Origin: JAAXHE01 sp964551635
GTDB lineage: Bacteria > Latescibacterota > UBA2968 > GCA-2709665
Direction of reading: 5' to 3'
DNA: 64,000 nt
Assembly (NCBI GenBank): GCA_964551635.1
Contig: CAZKDZ010000203.1
Span: 8,945-72,944 of the forward strand
Shown here piece after piece: positions 35,870 to 44,070 of the stretch. The stretch's first letter is position 1. Each line of letters starts with the position of its first letter. The translations under genes were made by a program, and so were the position numbers. Below the pieces are notes generated by a model. The model saw only the letters and a program-made list of their open reading frames with translations. It made no database searches and was not told the DNA's origin.

Positions 35870-37332
35870 CCGCTTCGCATGCCACGCTGCTCGCAGTCGT
35901 GCTGCCACTGCTCGGCGCCCCGCTGATCGGTCTTCTGGGGCGCAGGCCCAATCTGCGGGAGGCGGCCACACTGGCCACCGGCGGCGCACTGTTTTTCGTG
36001 GTGCTTTCCCTGGTTCCGGATGTTCTGGCGGGTTCCAGACCCGGTTTGCAGATTCTCGAGGTGATGCCGGGTCTGGCGCTGGCGTTTGAAGTGGAACCGC
36101 TGGGCATGCTCTTCGGGTTGATCGCCTCCGGACTCTGGATTCTGACGTCTCTGTATTCCATCGGGTACATGCGCGGCCATCACGAATCCAACCAGACCGT
36201 TTTCTACGTCTACTTTGCGGTGGCCATTACAGGCGCCCTGGGCGTTGCATTCGCCCGGAATCTGTTCACGCTGTTTATCTTCTACGAAGTGCTCACCCTT
36301 TCCACCTATCCGCTGGTCACACACCATCGGACCGGGGAAGCGCTAAGGTCGGGCAGGATCTACATGGGGATACTGCTCGGAACCTCGGTCGGGCTGATGC
36401 TTCTGGCGGTGGTGTGGACGTGGCACCTGACGGGCACCCTGGAATTCGTACCCGGCGGAATCCTCGCGGGCAAGGCGAGTCCGGCCGTGGTGGGCGTACT
36501 GCTGGCGCTCTACGCGTTCGGGACCGGAAAAGCGGCGCTGATGCCTTTTCACAAATGGCTGCCCGCGGCGATGGTTGCGCCCACGCCCGTGAGCGCGCTG
36601 CTGCACGCTGTGGCCGTGGTCAAGGCGGGCGTATTTACGGTGATGAAGATTGTGGTCTACATCTTCGGCATCGACCTGCTTGCGGACACCGGCATGAGCT
36701 TCTGGCTGGCCTGCGTCGCCGCGGCAACCCTGCTTATCGCGTCCCTGGTAGCATTGACCAAAGACAATCTCAAGGCGCGTCTCGCCTATTCCACGGTCAG
36801 CCAGTTGTCCTACGTGGTACTCGGCGCGGCTCTTGCCAATTCCTGGGGAATTGTCGGTGGCTCCATGCATATTGCGATGCATGCCTTCGGAAAGATCACG
36901 CTGTTCTTCTGCGCCGGCGCAATCATGGTGGCCGCGCACAAGACGGAAATCAGCGACATGGCGGGTATCGGGAAGACGATGCCGATTACGATGTTCGCGT
37001 TTTTTGTGGGATCGCTGAGCGTGATCGGCCTGCCCCCGTTCGGCGGTTCGTGGAGCAAGTGGTACCTGGCGCTGGGTGCGGCGGACGCGGACCGGATCAT
37101 TTTCGTGGCCGTGTTGCTGATCAGTTCGCTGCTGAACGTCGCGTATCTGATGCCGATCGTCGCGCGCGCCTTTTTCGTGGCGCCCTCCCAGACGCCCTCC
37201 GGCGCGTCCGGCATCAGGGAAGCCCCGGCGTTCTGCGTGGTTCCCCTGTGCCTGACGGCGCTCGGGTGCCTGGCGCTCTTCTTCTGCGCCGAAGAGATCT
37301 ATCTGCTTCTGGCGCCAATCACAGTCCGTTGA
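35866..37332 (+). CDS. Proton-conducting antiporter-like membrane subunit (second D-type copy)
   Basis: 488 residues from the ATG at 35866; the open frame upstream to 35767 lies inside mnhD. LFIFYEVLTLSTYPLVTHH has the TM5 Glu, GKAALMPFHKWLPAAMVAPT and KDNLKARLAYSTVSQLSYVV the Lys-bearing helices. It is an Mrp/NuoM-type channel protein. Its stop codon lies in the 35-base repeat at 37322-37356. Confidence 0.88.
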   Translation: MTASHATLLAVVLPLLGAPLIGLLGRRPNLREAATLATGGALFFVVLSLVPDVLAGSRPGLQILEVMPGLALAFEVEPLGMLFGLIASGLWILTSLYSIGYMRGHHESNQTVFYVYFAVAITGALGVAFARNLFTLFIFYEVLTLSTYPLVTHHRTGEALRSGRIYMGILLGTSVGLMLLAVVWTWHLTGTLEFVPGGILAGKASPAVVGVLLALYAFGTGKAALMPFHKWLPAAMVAPTPVSALLHAVAVVKAGVFTVMKIVVYIFGIDLLADTGMSFWLACVAAATLLIASLVALTKDNLKARLAYSTVSQLSYVVLGAALANSWGIVGGSMHIAMHAFGKITLFFCAGAIMVAAHKTEISDMAGIGKTMPITMFAFFVGSLSVIGLPPFGGSWSKWYLALGAADADRIIFVAVLLISSLLNVAYLMPIVARAFFVAPSQTPSGASGIREAPAFCVVPLCLTALGCLALFFCAEEIYLLLAPITVR

Positions 37333-37356
37333 TAAAGTCGCTCTGCAGGCGAGGCC
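37322..37356 (+). repeat. 35-base spacer repeat, copy 1
   Basis: CAGTCCGTTGATAAAG followed by TCTGCAGGCGAGGCC, ending at the ATG of the 81-residue gene. It matches 43892-43926 at 29 of 35 bases. A weaker match of the second half lies near 46487-46508 (AAGCTGTTTGCAGAGG). All copies lie between genes of this operon. Confidence 0.5.
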
Positions 37357-37602
37357 ATGGAAGAACACGGAAAAAAACGGCCGGACAAAGGCGGGAACGC
37401 GAAGACGATCCACAGGGCGCTCTATGTGGTCTGCGCCATTCTGCTGGCGGTGGATCTTGTCATGGACAGACACGGTCACTTCGCGGCAGAGGAGTGGTTC
37501 GGCTTTTACGGGTGGTACGGGTTTATCGCATGTGTGGCGCTCGTGCTGATTGCCGGGGGGCTGCGCGTCGTATTGGGACGCAAGGAAGACTACTATGATT
37601 GA
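37357..37602 (+). CDS. Small two-helix membrane protein of the nuo-mrp operon
   Basis: 81 residues: a charged N-terminus (EEHGKKRPDKGGNAK), TM1 ALYVVCAILLAVDLVMD, an amphipathic loop with HGHFAAEEWFGFYGWYGF, and TM2 CVALVLIAGGLRVVLG. I do not recognise a named family. Position and eight-base overlap with the next D-type gene suggest an accessory subunit of the antiporter complex. Confidence 0.8.
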   Translation: MEEHGKKRPDKGGNAKTIHRALYVVCAILLAVDLVMDRHGHFAAEEWFGFYGWYGFIACVALVLIAGGLRVVLGRKEDYYD

Positions 37603-39283
37603 CCCCGTTCCTCCGGCGCTGATCCTGATTGTCGGATCGCTGCTGATACCTGTCCTGCGTGGGCGATTGCAGTCGGCTTATATGCTGCTGCTTCCGGTTG
37701 CCGGGCTTGCCCATCTGATCGGACTCAGCCCGGGTGAATACTGGAAGATCGGGATCTTCGACTATTCCATTATGCTGGTCCGCATCGACCGGCTCAGCCT
37801 GGTGTTCGGCTATATCTTCCATATCGCAGCCCTGCTGAGCGTCATCTATGCGCTCCACGTGAAGGACAATACGCAGCACGTTGCGGGCCTGTTCTACGCG
37901 GGCAGCGCCGTCGGCGCCCTCTTCGCGGGTGATCTGATCAGCCTGTTCGTCTTCTGGGAACTCACGGCGATCTCGTCCGTATTCCTGATCTGGAGCCGCC
38001 GCACCGACCGCGCATACGCCGCGGGAATGCGCTACCTGATCGTGCAGGTCTGCTCCGGAATGGTCCTTCTGGCGGGCATTCTTATCCATCTGCGCGAGAC
38101 GGGATCGATCGCATTTACGGAGCTGGGGCTGAATGGCCTGGGTTCGACGCTCGTCTTCATCGCCTTTGGAATCAAATGCGCGTTTCCGCTTCTTCACAGC
38201 TGGCTGTCGGACGCCTATCCGGAGGCGACGGTAACCGGTACCGTTTTCCTGAGCGCTTTCACAACCAAGCTGGCGGTCTATGCGCTTGCCCGGGGCTTTC
38301 CCGGTACCGAAATCCTGATCCCGATCGGCGCGGTGATGACCCTTTTCCCCATGTTCTATGCGATCATCGAGAATGACCTCAGACGGGTGCTGGCCTACAG
38401 CCTGAATATCCAGCTGGGTTTTATGGTCGTCGGTATAGGAATCGGGACCCAGATGTCCCTGAACGGAACGGCCGCCCACGCTGCCACCCACGTGATTTAC
38501 AAAGCCTTGCTGTTTATGTCAATGGGCGCGGTGCTCTATCGTACGGGTACGGCCAGGGCTTCGGATCTGGGCGGACTTTACAGGTCCATGCCTCTGACGA
38601 CGGCTTTCTGCATCATCGGAGCGGCGTCGATTTCCGCCGTTCCCTTCTTCAACGGTTTCGTCAGCAAGTCATTTATCCTCGGTGCCGTGGCCGATGGACA
38701 CGACGTCCTGACCTGGATGGCGTTGCTGTTCGCTTCGGCGGGCGTGTTGCTTTATACCGGTATCAGGGTCCCCTACCTCGCTTTCTTCGCCGCAGATTCC
38801 GGGGTCCGCTGCCGGGAGGCGCCTTTGAACATGCGCGTCGCGATGGGCGCGGCAGCCGGACTGTGCGTCCTGATTGGCGTCTATCCGAAACCACTCTACG
38901 CTGTCTTGCCGTTTGCCGTGGATTACGAACCCTATACGGCGGGCCATCTCGTTACCCAGTTCCAACTGCTGTTCTTCTCCGCGCTGGCCTTCGTTGTGTT
39001 GAAGCGGACCGGCGTTTATCCGTCCGTATTGCGGTCCGTAAATCTGGACGCCGACTGGGTGTATCGACGGCTGCTTCCCGGTATCGTCCGGGCTGCGGCG
39101 CGGGTGGGTGGTTTGGCCGGAAGTTCGATCCTGGGGGGCGGGAAGGCGCTGGTCTCGGCGGCGGTTTCAGGATGCCGTCAAACCCACGGTCCCCAGGGCA
39201 TACTGGGTCGATCCTGGACGACGGGTACTGCCGTGTTGGTCGTGACGATCTCTCTGGCTGCGTTCATGATCTTCTGCTTCTGA
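37595..39283 (+). CDS. Proton-conducting antiporter-like membrane subunit (third D-type copy)
   Basis: 562 residues from the ATG at 37595. LISLFVFWELTAISSVFLIW has the TM5 Glu; LLHSWLSDAYPEATVTGTVF and ENDLRRVLAYSLNIQLGFMV have the channel motifs, with Arg where many relatives have Lys in the latter. The C-terminus extends about 60 residues beyond the core, with a terminal helix. Related to MrpD/NuoM. Confidence 0.87.
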   Translation: MIDPVPPALILIVGSLLIPVLRGRLQSAYMLLLPVAGLAHLIGLSPGEYWKIGIFDYSIMLVRIDRLSLVFGYIFHIAALLSVIYALHVKDNTQHVAGLFYAGSAVGALFAGDLISLFVFWELTAISSVFLIWSRRTDRAYAAGMRYLIVQVCSGMVLLAGILIHLRETGSIAFTELGLNGLGSTLVFIAFGIKCAFPLLHSWLSDAYPEATVTGTVFLSAFTTKLAVYALARGFPGTEILIPIGAVMTLFPMFYAIIENDLRRVLAYSLNIQLGFMVVGIGIGTQMSLNGTAAHAATHVIYKALLFMSMGAVLYRTGTARASDLGGLYRSMPLTTAFCIIGAASISAVPFFNGFVSKSFILGAVADGHDVLTWMALLFASAGVLLYTGIRVPYLAFFAADSGVRCREAPLNMRVAMGAAAGLCVLIGVYPKPLYAVLPFAVDYEPYTAGHLVTQFQLLFFSALAFVVLKRTGVYPSVLRSVNLDADWVYRRLLPGIVRAAARVGGLAGSSILGGGKALVSAAVSGCRQTHGPQGILGRSWTTGTAVLVVTISLAAFMIFCF

Positions 39284-39302
39284 TGTCAGAAACAGCCAAG
39301 TA

Positions 39303-39437
39303 TTACTTAAGTAACATAAAAACAGTTTTTTGTCTACATTTCCTGTTTCACGAAACAACCGTGCCGTCCCGCAATATCGTACCTGCGCACCAGTTTCGAA
39401 CTTTAGGCTTGACTTTTTTATCGCATCCCCGTTAATT
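39303..39437 (+). promoter_or_regulatory. AT-rich control region before nuoN
   Basis: Two perfect palindromes, TTACTTAAGTAA (39303-39314) and TGTTTCACGAAACA (39344-39357), are followed by TTGACT (39409-39414), 17 bases and TTAATT (39432-39437). The -35 element is good, the -10 weak. This is the only long AT-rich gap within the operon and suggests a separate, regulated start for nuoN and the atp genes. Confidence 0.4.
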
Positions 39438-39472
39438 AATGCTGCTAATAATTATCGCCGAGGACCATTGCG

Positions 39473-40921
39473 TTGCCCGACCTGAACTGGACAGTACTCG
39501 TTCCCTCGCTGATTGTCGCGTCAAGTGCGCTGTTGATCCTGTGCATCGACATCGTCCGGCCGGTAAATCGGGGTGTGGGAGCCGCATACACGGCCATTGT
39601 CGGAACGGGCCTGGCGGCGGTCGCCTGCGCGGGTCTCTGGGGGCGGTCCGAACAGACCTTCGGCGGGATGCTCGCGCTGGACAATTTCGCGCTCTTTTCC
39701 AACATCATATTTACGGTAGGCACGGCGCTGACCGTTTTTATCTCCACGGGTTACCTGAAGCGGGAACAGGGCAACCGCAGCGAGTACTATCTGCTGCTGC
39801 TGACAGCCACCCTGGGCATGATGCTCATGGCTGCGGGGACGGACCTGATCGTGATCTTCCTCGGTTTGGAGCTGATGTCTCTGTCGCTCTATATCCTGGT
39901 TGGATTCCTCAGTTCGCGTTCCGTCTCCAATGAAGCCTCCCTGAAATATCTTCTGCTGGGCGCGTTTGCGACCGGGTTTCTGCTCTACGGAATTGCCCTG
40001 ATCTACGGATCGACCGGCTCCACCAACCTCCAGCAGGTTGGCGCAATGCTCTTGCGACAGGTGGACAGCGGCGGGCTGATGTTATATGCGGGCATGGTAT
40101 TGCTGGTCGTGGGCTTCGCGTTCAAGGTGGCGGCGGTACCATTCCATATGTGGGCGCCCGATGTCTATGAAGGCGCGCCTGCATCGGTGACCGCCTTTCT
40201 TTCGGCCGGGCCCAAGGCGGCAGCCTTCGTTGCGTTTTTGCGCGTGCTGATGGTATCTCTGGAATCGTTGAAGACGGAGTGGACGGCGGTGCTGTGGATC
40301 CTGGCGGCGTTAACCATGACCGTAGGCAACCTGAGCGCGCTGGGGCAACGCAGCATCAAGAGAATGCTGGCCTATTCCAGCGTTGCGCATGCCGGTTACG
40401 TTCTGGTTGCGCTCACCGCGGCCAGCGGCAAGGGGATTTCCGCCGCGCTGTTCTATCTGCTTGCTTATACGTTTATGAATATCGGGGCATTCGCGGTCGT
40501 GATTCTGGTCGCGCGGAAGGGCGAGGAGAACGTCGACATATCGGATTACGCGGGGCTGGGCTTCAGACATCCGGTCCTCGGACTGACGATGACGCTGTTT
40601 ATGCTCTCCCTGGCGGGGCTCCCTCCTACTGCCGGATTCTTCGGGAAATTTTACATATTCCGGGCGGCAATCGACGCCGGCCTGGTCTCGCTTACCATTA
40701 TCGGCGTGCTGAACAGCCTTGTCTCGGTTTATTTCTATCTCGGGGTCGTCGTCAGTATGTATATGAGACAGCCGGCTGACGAAAAGCCGGTGGGCACATT
40801 TCCACCTCTCGCACGGACGGCGCTCCTGGTTACGTCCCTTGCAACCCTCTATATTGGCCTCGCTCCCTCGCGGTTTCTGGAATTGGCCATGCAGACGGTA
40901 GGCAGCCTCATTGGAACTTAG
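39473..40921 (+). CDS. nuoN: NADH-quinone oxidoreductase subunit N
   Basis: 482 residues. The TTG at 39473 is preceded by GAGGA eight bases upstream. IFLGLELMSLSLYILVGFL has the TM5 Glu; FHMWAPDVYEGAPASVTAFL and QRSIKRMLAYSSVAHAGYVL are NuoN-specific. Although it belongs to complex I, it is separated from nuoM by the whole Mrp module and 190 bases from the preceding gene. Confidence 0.94.
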   Translation: MPDLNWTVLVPSLIVASSALLILCIDIVRPVNRGVGAAYTAIVGTGLAAVACAGLWGRSEQTFGGMLALDNFALFSNIIFTVGTALTVFISTGYLKREQGNRSEYYLLLLTATLGMMLMAAGTDLIVIFLGLELMSLSLYILVGFLSSRSVSNEASLKYLLLGAFATGFLLYGIALIYGSTGSTNLQQVGAMLLRQVDSGGLMLYAGMVLLVVGFAFKVAAVPFHMWAPDVYEGAPASVTAFLSAGPKAAAFVAFLRVLMVSLESLKTEWTAVLWILAALTMTVGNLSALGQRSIKRMLAYSSVAHAGYVLVALTAASGKGISAALFYLLAYTFMNIGAFAVVILVARKGEENVDISDYAGLGFRHPVLGLTMTLFMLSLAGLPPTAGFFGKFYIFRAAIDAGLVSLTIIGVLNSLVSVYFYLGVVVSMYMRQPADEKPVGTFPPLARTALLVTSLATLYIGLAPSRFLELAMQTVGSLIGT

Positions 40922-40992
40922 AAGCTGCGGCTGCAGTTACGGGGTCAATCGAGCTTTCACGCCCTTCCGTACTTAACCCATCGTGTTGATCG

Positions 40993-41256
40993 ATGGAGGA
41001 AGAAAAAAAACAACCCGGCCTGGCTGCGGCCTATAGAAAAGCCGGACCTTATCTGAACCTGGGAATCGAGTTTGCGGCGTCTTTCATTCTCTGCCTGTTT
41101 GCCGGAAAATGGCTGGACGGCAAATTCGGAACGGCCCCCTATCTGATGTTGGCGGGATTGGCTCTGGGAATCACCGTCGGCTTTCTGAATCTGTACAGAA
41201 CGGCGATGCGCCTCCAGGAACGTGAAAAGCAGGGCAAAAATCAATCGCCGTCCTGA
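40993..41256 (+). CDS. AtpZ/AtpI-type small F1Fo-associated membrane protein
   Basis: 87 residues with two helices: FAASFILCLFAGKWLDGKFG and LMLAGLALGITVGFLNLYR. This is the usual AtpZ (putative F0F1 subunit) pattern, first gene of many atp operons. Thought to assist c-ring assembly or ion supply. Eight bases before the next gene. Confidence 0.8.
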   Translation: MEEEKKQPGLAAAYRKAGPYLNLGIEFAASFILCLFAGKWLDGKFGTAPYLMLAGLALGITVGFLNLYRTAMRLQEREKQGKNQSPS

Positions 41257-41264
41257 GGTGAGAC

Positions 41265-41669
41265 GTGAGAACCGAATTCCTTCGATTTGCCGGACAGGTC
41301 GGGGCTGTCCTGATCGCGGCGGCAATCCTGGGCGGATACCCGCTTTACGTCTACTGGGGCGTTGAAATGGTCCGGGCGGCGGCCGTAGGGTGCGGGATCG
41401 GCGCACTGAACGCGCTGGCCGGAGGGCTCTCGGCCATCTGGTCGTTCGACCGGCCGCAGCCGGTCTTTCTGAAAGCGCTTCTGGGTGGAATGGTCGTTCG
41501 GATGCTGGTCATCTGCATTGGACTGGTGCTCTTGATCAAATTTACGGCATTGTCGGTTTACGGTCTGGTTTTCTCTCTTTTTTCGTCCTATCTGCTCTTT
41601 CAGATTCTGGAAATCCGGTTCTTCGTGAGGCGCGCCGCGGTGCGGCGGGATACTTCACAAGGGGTTTGA
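41265..41669 (+). CDS. AtpI-like ATP synthase accessory membrane protein
   Basis: 134 residues, four helices (GQVGAVLIAAAILGGYPLYV, AAAVGCGIGALNALAGGLSA, LLGGMVVRMLVICIGLVLL, YGLVFSLFSSYLLFQILEI). AtpI-type proteins have this layout but low sequence conservation, so the call rests on position between AtpZ and AtpB. Four bases before atpB. Confidence 0.65.
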   Translation: MRTEFLRFAGQVGAVLIAAAILGGYPLYVYWGVEMVRAAAVGCGIGALNALAGGLSAIWSFDRPQPVFLKALLGGMVVRMLVICIGLVLLIKFTALSVYGLVFSLFSSYLLFQILEIRFFVRRAAVRRDTSQGV

Positions 41670-41673
41670 TTCA

Positions 41674-42474
41674 ATGGCTTCGGAAAGCGCCGCGGAAGGC
41701 AAAAAAGACTACATCATGGAGCATCTCCTCGATTCTTCGGAGCTCCACCTGCCCTTTGTTCACGTCGAACTGCCTCGTTTCGAGCTGTTCGGCGTCGACG
41801 TGTCCATTACCCGGCACGTGGTCATGATGTGGGTCGCCTCGGCATTCCTCCTGTGGATCTTCATCAGGACGACCCGGCGCCGGGGTTTGGTACCTTCCGG
41901 GCTCGCAAATCTGCTGGAATCGGTTGTCGTATTCATAAGAGATGAAATTGCGGTTCCCAACATCGGCGCACGGGAGGCCGGACGGTTCCTGCCCTTTCTG
42001 TTTACAGTCTTCTTTTTCATCCTGACCTGCAATCTACTGGGCCTGGTACCCTATGGCGCGACAGCGACGGGAAACGTCAGCATAACCGCCGGTCTGGCAA
42101 TCTGCGCCTTTCTGGTCATTCAGATGGGCGGCATTCTGCACAACGGCTTTCTGGGTTACTTCAAGGGACTGGTGCCCCACGGACTGCCGCTGCCGATCAC
42201 GCTCCTGATGATCCCGATCGAGCTCATCGGCCTGATTGCCAAACCGTTTGCACTCTGTATTCGTCTCTTTGCCAATATGACCGCCGGACACGTGATCATC
42301 CTGGCTCTGCTGGGGCTGATCTTCATGTTCAAGTCGTACGCCGTCGCGCCCGTGTCCGTGCTGTTCGCACTGGCGATTTATCTGCTGGAAATCTTCGTGG
42401 CACTGGTGCAGGCGTATATCTTCACGATGCTATCCGCCGTTTTTATCGGGATGGCGGTGCATCAGGATCACTGA
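41674..42474 (+). CDS. atpB: ATP synthase Fo subunit a
   Basis: 266 residues, six helices. LCIRLFANMTAGHVIILAL contains the essential Arg of the proton half-channel. NLLGLVPYGATATGNVSITA is the usual preceding segment. Works with the c-ring at 42539. Confidence 0.96.
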   Translation: MASESAAEGKKDYIMEHLLDSSELHLPFVHVELPRFELFGVDVSITRHVVMMWVASAFLLWIFIRTTRRRGLVPSGLANLLESVVVFIRDEIAVPNIGAREAGRFLPFLFTVFFFILTCNLLGLVPYGATATGNVSITAGLAICAFLVIQMGGILHNGFLGYFKGLVPHGLPLPITLLMIPIELIGLIAKPFALCIRLFANMTAGHVIILALLGLIFMFKSYAVAPVSVLFALAIYLLEIFVALVQAYIFTMLSAVFIGMAVHQDH

Positions 42475-42538
42475 TCGTCGTATCACGTTGTCAACGCTTC
42501 ATCGTAAACCCTTAACTTCCTAGCGGAGGAGGTATGTT

Positions 42539-42790
42539 GTGGCAGACGTGGCATCCGTGGCGGCTGAAGCATACGGTTATTTGTCCGCCGGCATTGGCGC
42601 GGGGCTGGTAACGATCGGCGCTGGAATTGGAATCGGACGTCTGGCCGGTATGGCCGTGGAAGGCACCGCACGGCAGCCCGAAGCCGCCGGCGATATCCGG
42701 ACTTCCATGATCATTACCGCGACCTTCATAGAGGGTGTTGCCCTCTTCGGGCAGGTGGTCTGCTTCCTTCTGGCGACAAAAGGCGGCTGA
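42539..42790 (+). CDS. atpE: ATP synthase Fo subunit c
   Basis: 83 residues, two helices joined by the polar ARQPE loop. GTG start six bases after GGAGGAGG (42525-42532); an ATG at 42535 is out of frame. The ion-carrying Glu65 is in TATFIEGVALFG. Helix 1 has GAGIGIG without the Gln, and the Glu is followed by Gly and not Ser/Thr, so this is the proton type, not the sodium type. Confidence 0.96.
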   Translation: MADVASVAAEAYGYLSAGIGAGLVTIGAGIGIGRLAGMAVEGTARQPEAAGDIRTSMIITATFIEGVALFGQVVCFLLATKGG

Positions 42791-42831
42791 GAAAGCATAC
42801 CGTTGAGGACGTCTAAACCAGAGGAACGGGT

Positions 42832-43329
42832 ATGTTGCTGAATGTCGATACAGGTCTGATGTTCTGGACCATAGTAACCTTCGTCCTGCTGTTGCTCGTT
42901 CTCAGAGCGGTTGCCTGGAAACCGCTGCTGGCCATGCTGGACGAGCGCGAAGGGCGCATTCGGGATTCCCTGAACCAGGCGGAGAAAGCCAGGGAGGAAG
43001 CCCAGAATGCGGCCGAGGAAAACCGGCTCGCAATGGAGCAGGCCCAGGCCGAGGCGCGACAGTCCATCTCGGAGGGACGGGAGGCGGCCGAGCGTGCAGC
43101 CCAGGAAGTGCGTCAGCGCGCGTCGGACGAAGCCCGGCAGATGCTGGAGCAGGCCCGGAGGACGATTCGGCAGGAGAAGGAGCAGGCGATCCAGGAACTT
43201 CGTACGCACGCCGCCGGTCTGGCCATCGAAGCCGCCGGCAAGGTGTTGGACGAAAACCTGGACACTGCCAGAAACAGAAAGCTTGTCGACGAGTTTATAA
43301 ACAGCATTCCTGACAATGCACAAAACTGA
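42832..43329 (+). CDS. atpF: ATP synthase Fo subunit b
   Basis: 165 residues: one N-terminal helix (MFWTIVTFVLLLLVLRAVAW), then a long charged coiled coil (KAREEAQNAAEENRLAMEQA and further) to the C-terminus. Peripheral stalk subunit. Only one b gene is present, so the stalk is a homodimer. Confidence 0.95.
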   Translation: MLLNVDTGLMFWTIVTFVLLLLVLRAVAWKPLLAMLDEREGRIRDSLNQAEKAREEAQNAAEENRLAMEQAQAEARQSISEGREAAERAAQEVRQRASDEARQMLEQARRTIRQEKEQAIQELRTHAAGLAIEAAGKVLDENLDTARNRKLVDEFINSIPDNAQN

Positions 43330-43344
43330 TTTCGGGAGCGGAGC

Positions 43345-43890
43345 TTGAACGAAACCCCCGTCGCAATGCGTTATGCCAGGGCGCTCATCCAGGCGGCCGA
43401 AGAGCGGGACGCGCTCGACCGGGTGCGCGAGGACCTGGAGGGCCTTCTGAACCTGATCCGGGAATCGGAAGACCTGCGCGCCTTTCTAAGCGACCCTCTG
43501 ATCTATCCGGAACAGAAGCGGACCGCGGTGCGGAGGCTTTTCTCCGGCCGGATCGGAGATCTCACCCTGAATTTCCTGCTGCTGTTGTGCGACAAACGAC
43601 GCGAGCGGGGGCTCGACGGAATCATCCGGGCGTTTCTGATGCTCCTGGATGAACAACGGGGCCTGATCACCGCATACGTGCGGTCGGCGCAGGATCTCTC
43701 GGAGGACCAGCGCTCGAGGCTCGCGCAGCGGCTGGCGGGATATTCCGGTAAGCAGGTACGGCTGGACGTCGAAATCGACGAGGGACTCAGGGCGGGCTTC
43801 GTAACCAGGATGGGCGACCACGTATTCGACGCAACCCTCGAGGCGCAGCTGAACCGGATGCGCCAGAGGCTGGTTTCGGGTTTATCATAG
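43345..43890 (+). CDS. atpH: ATP synthase F1 subunit delta
   Basis: 181 residues. AMRYARALIQAAEERDALDR opens the N-terminal six-helix bundle; GLRAGFVTRMGDHVFDATLE is the conserved C-terminal segment. Start predicted as TTG at 43345 (GAGCGGAGC upstream). Confidence 0.93.
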   Translation: MNETPVAMRYARALIQAAEERDALDRVREDLEGLLNLIRESEDLRAFLSDPLIYPEQKRTAVRRLFSGRIGDLTLNFLLLLCDKRRERGLDGIIRAFLMLLDEQRGLITAYVRSAQDLSEDQRSRLAQRLAGYSGKQVRLDVEIDEGLRAGFVTRMGDHVFDATLEAQLNRMRQRLVSGLS

Positions 43891-43891
43891 C

Positions 43892-43926
43892 AGTCCGTTG
43901 GAAAAGCTGCTTTGCAGGCGAAGCCG
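43892..43926 (+). repeat. 35-base spacer repeat, copy 2
   Basis: CAGTCCGTTGGAAAAG then TTTGCAGGCGAAGCC, beginning one base after the atpH stop; 29 of 35 bases match 37322-37356. The remaining 140 bases before atpA show no other structure. Confidence 0.5.
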
Positions 43927-44070
43927 GACAATCAGGACCGACGGCAAGGCGTGCGACCGGGCCGGATCCGTGGATTCGGACAGGGAACGCAGCGCGGTCA
44001 TTCGGCCACACGGGCGCGCCGCAGAACGGATGGGCTCTTTCAACGGCAGATAACCGAGGTGCAGACACTT

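Noticed and set aside
42539..42790. Sodium-type ATP synthase, suggested by the neighbouring Mrp genes
   Set aside because: Subunit c lacks the Gln of helix 1 and the Ser/Thr after the key Glu, so it is a proton-type ring.
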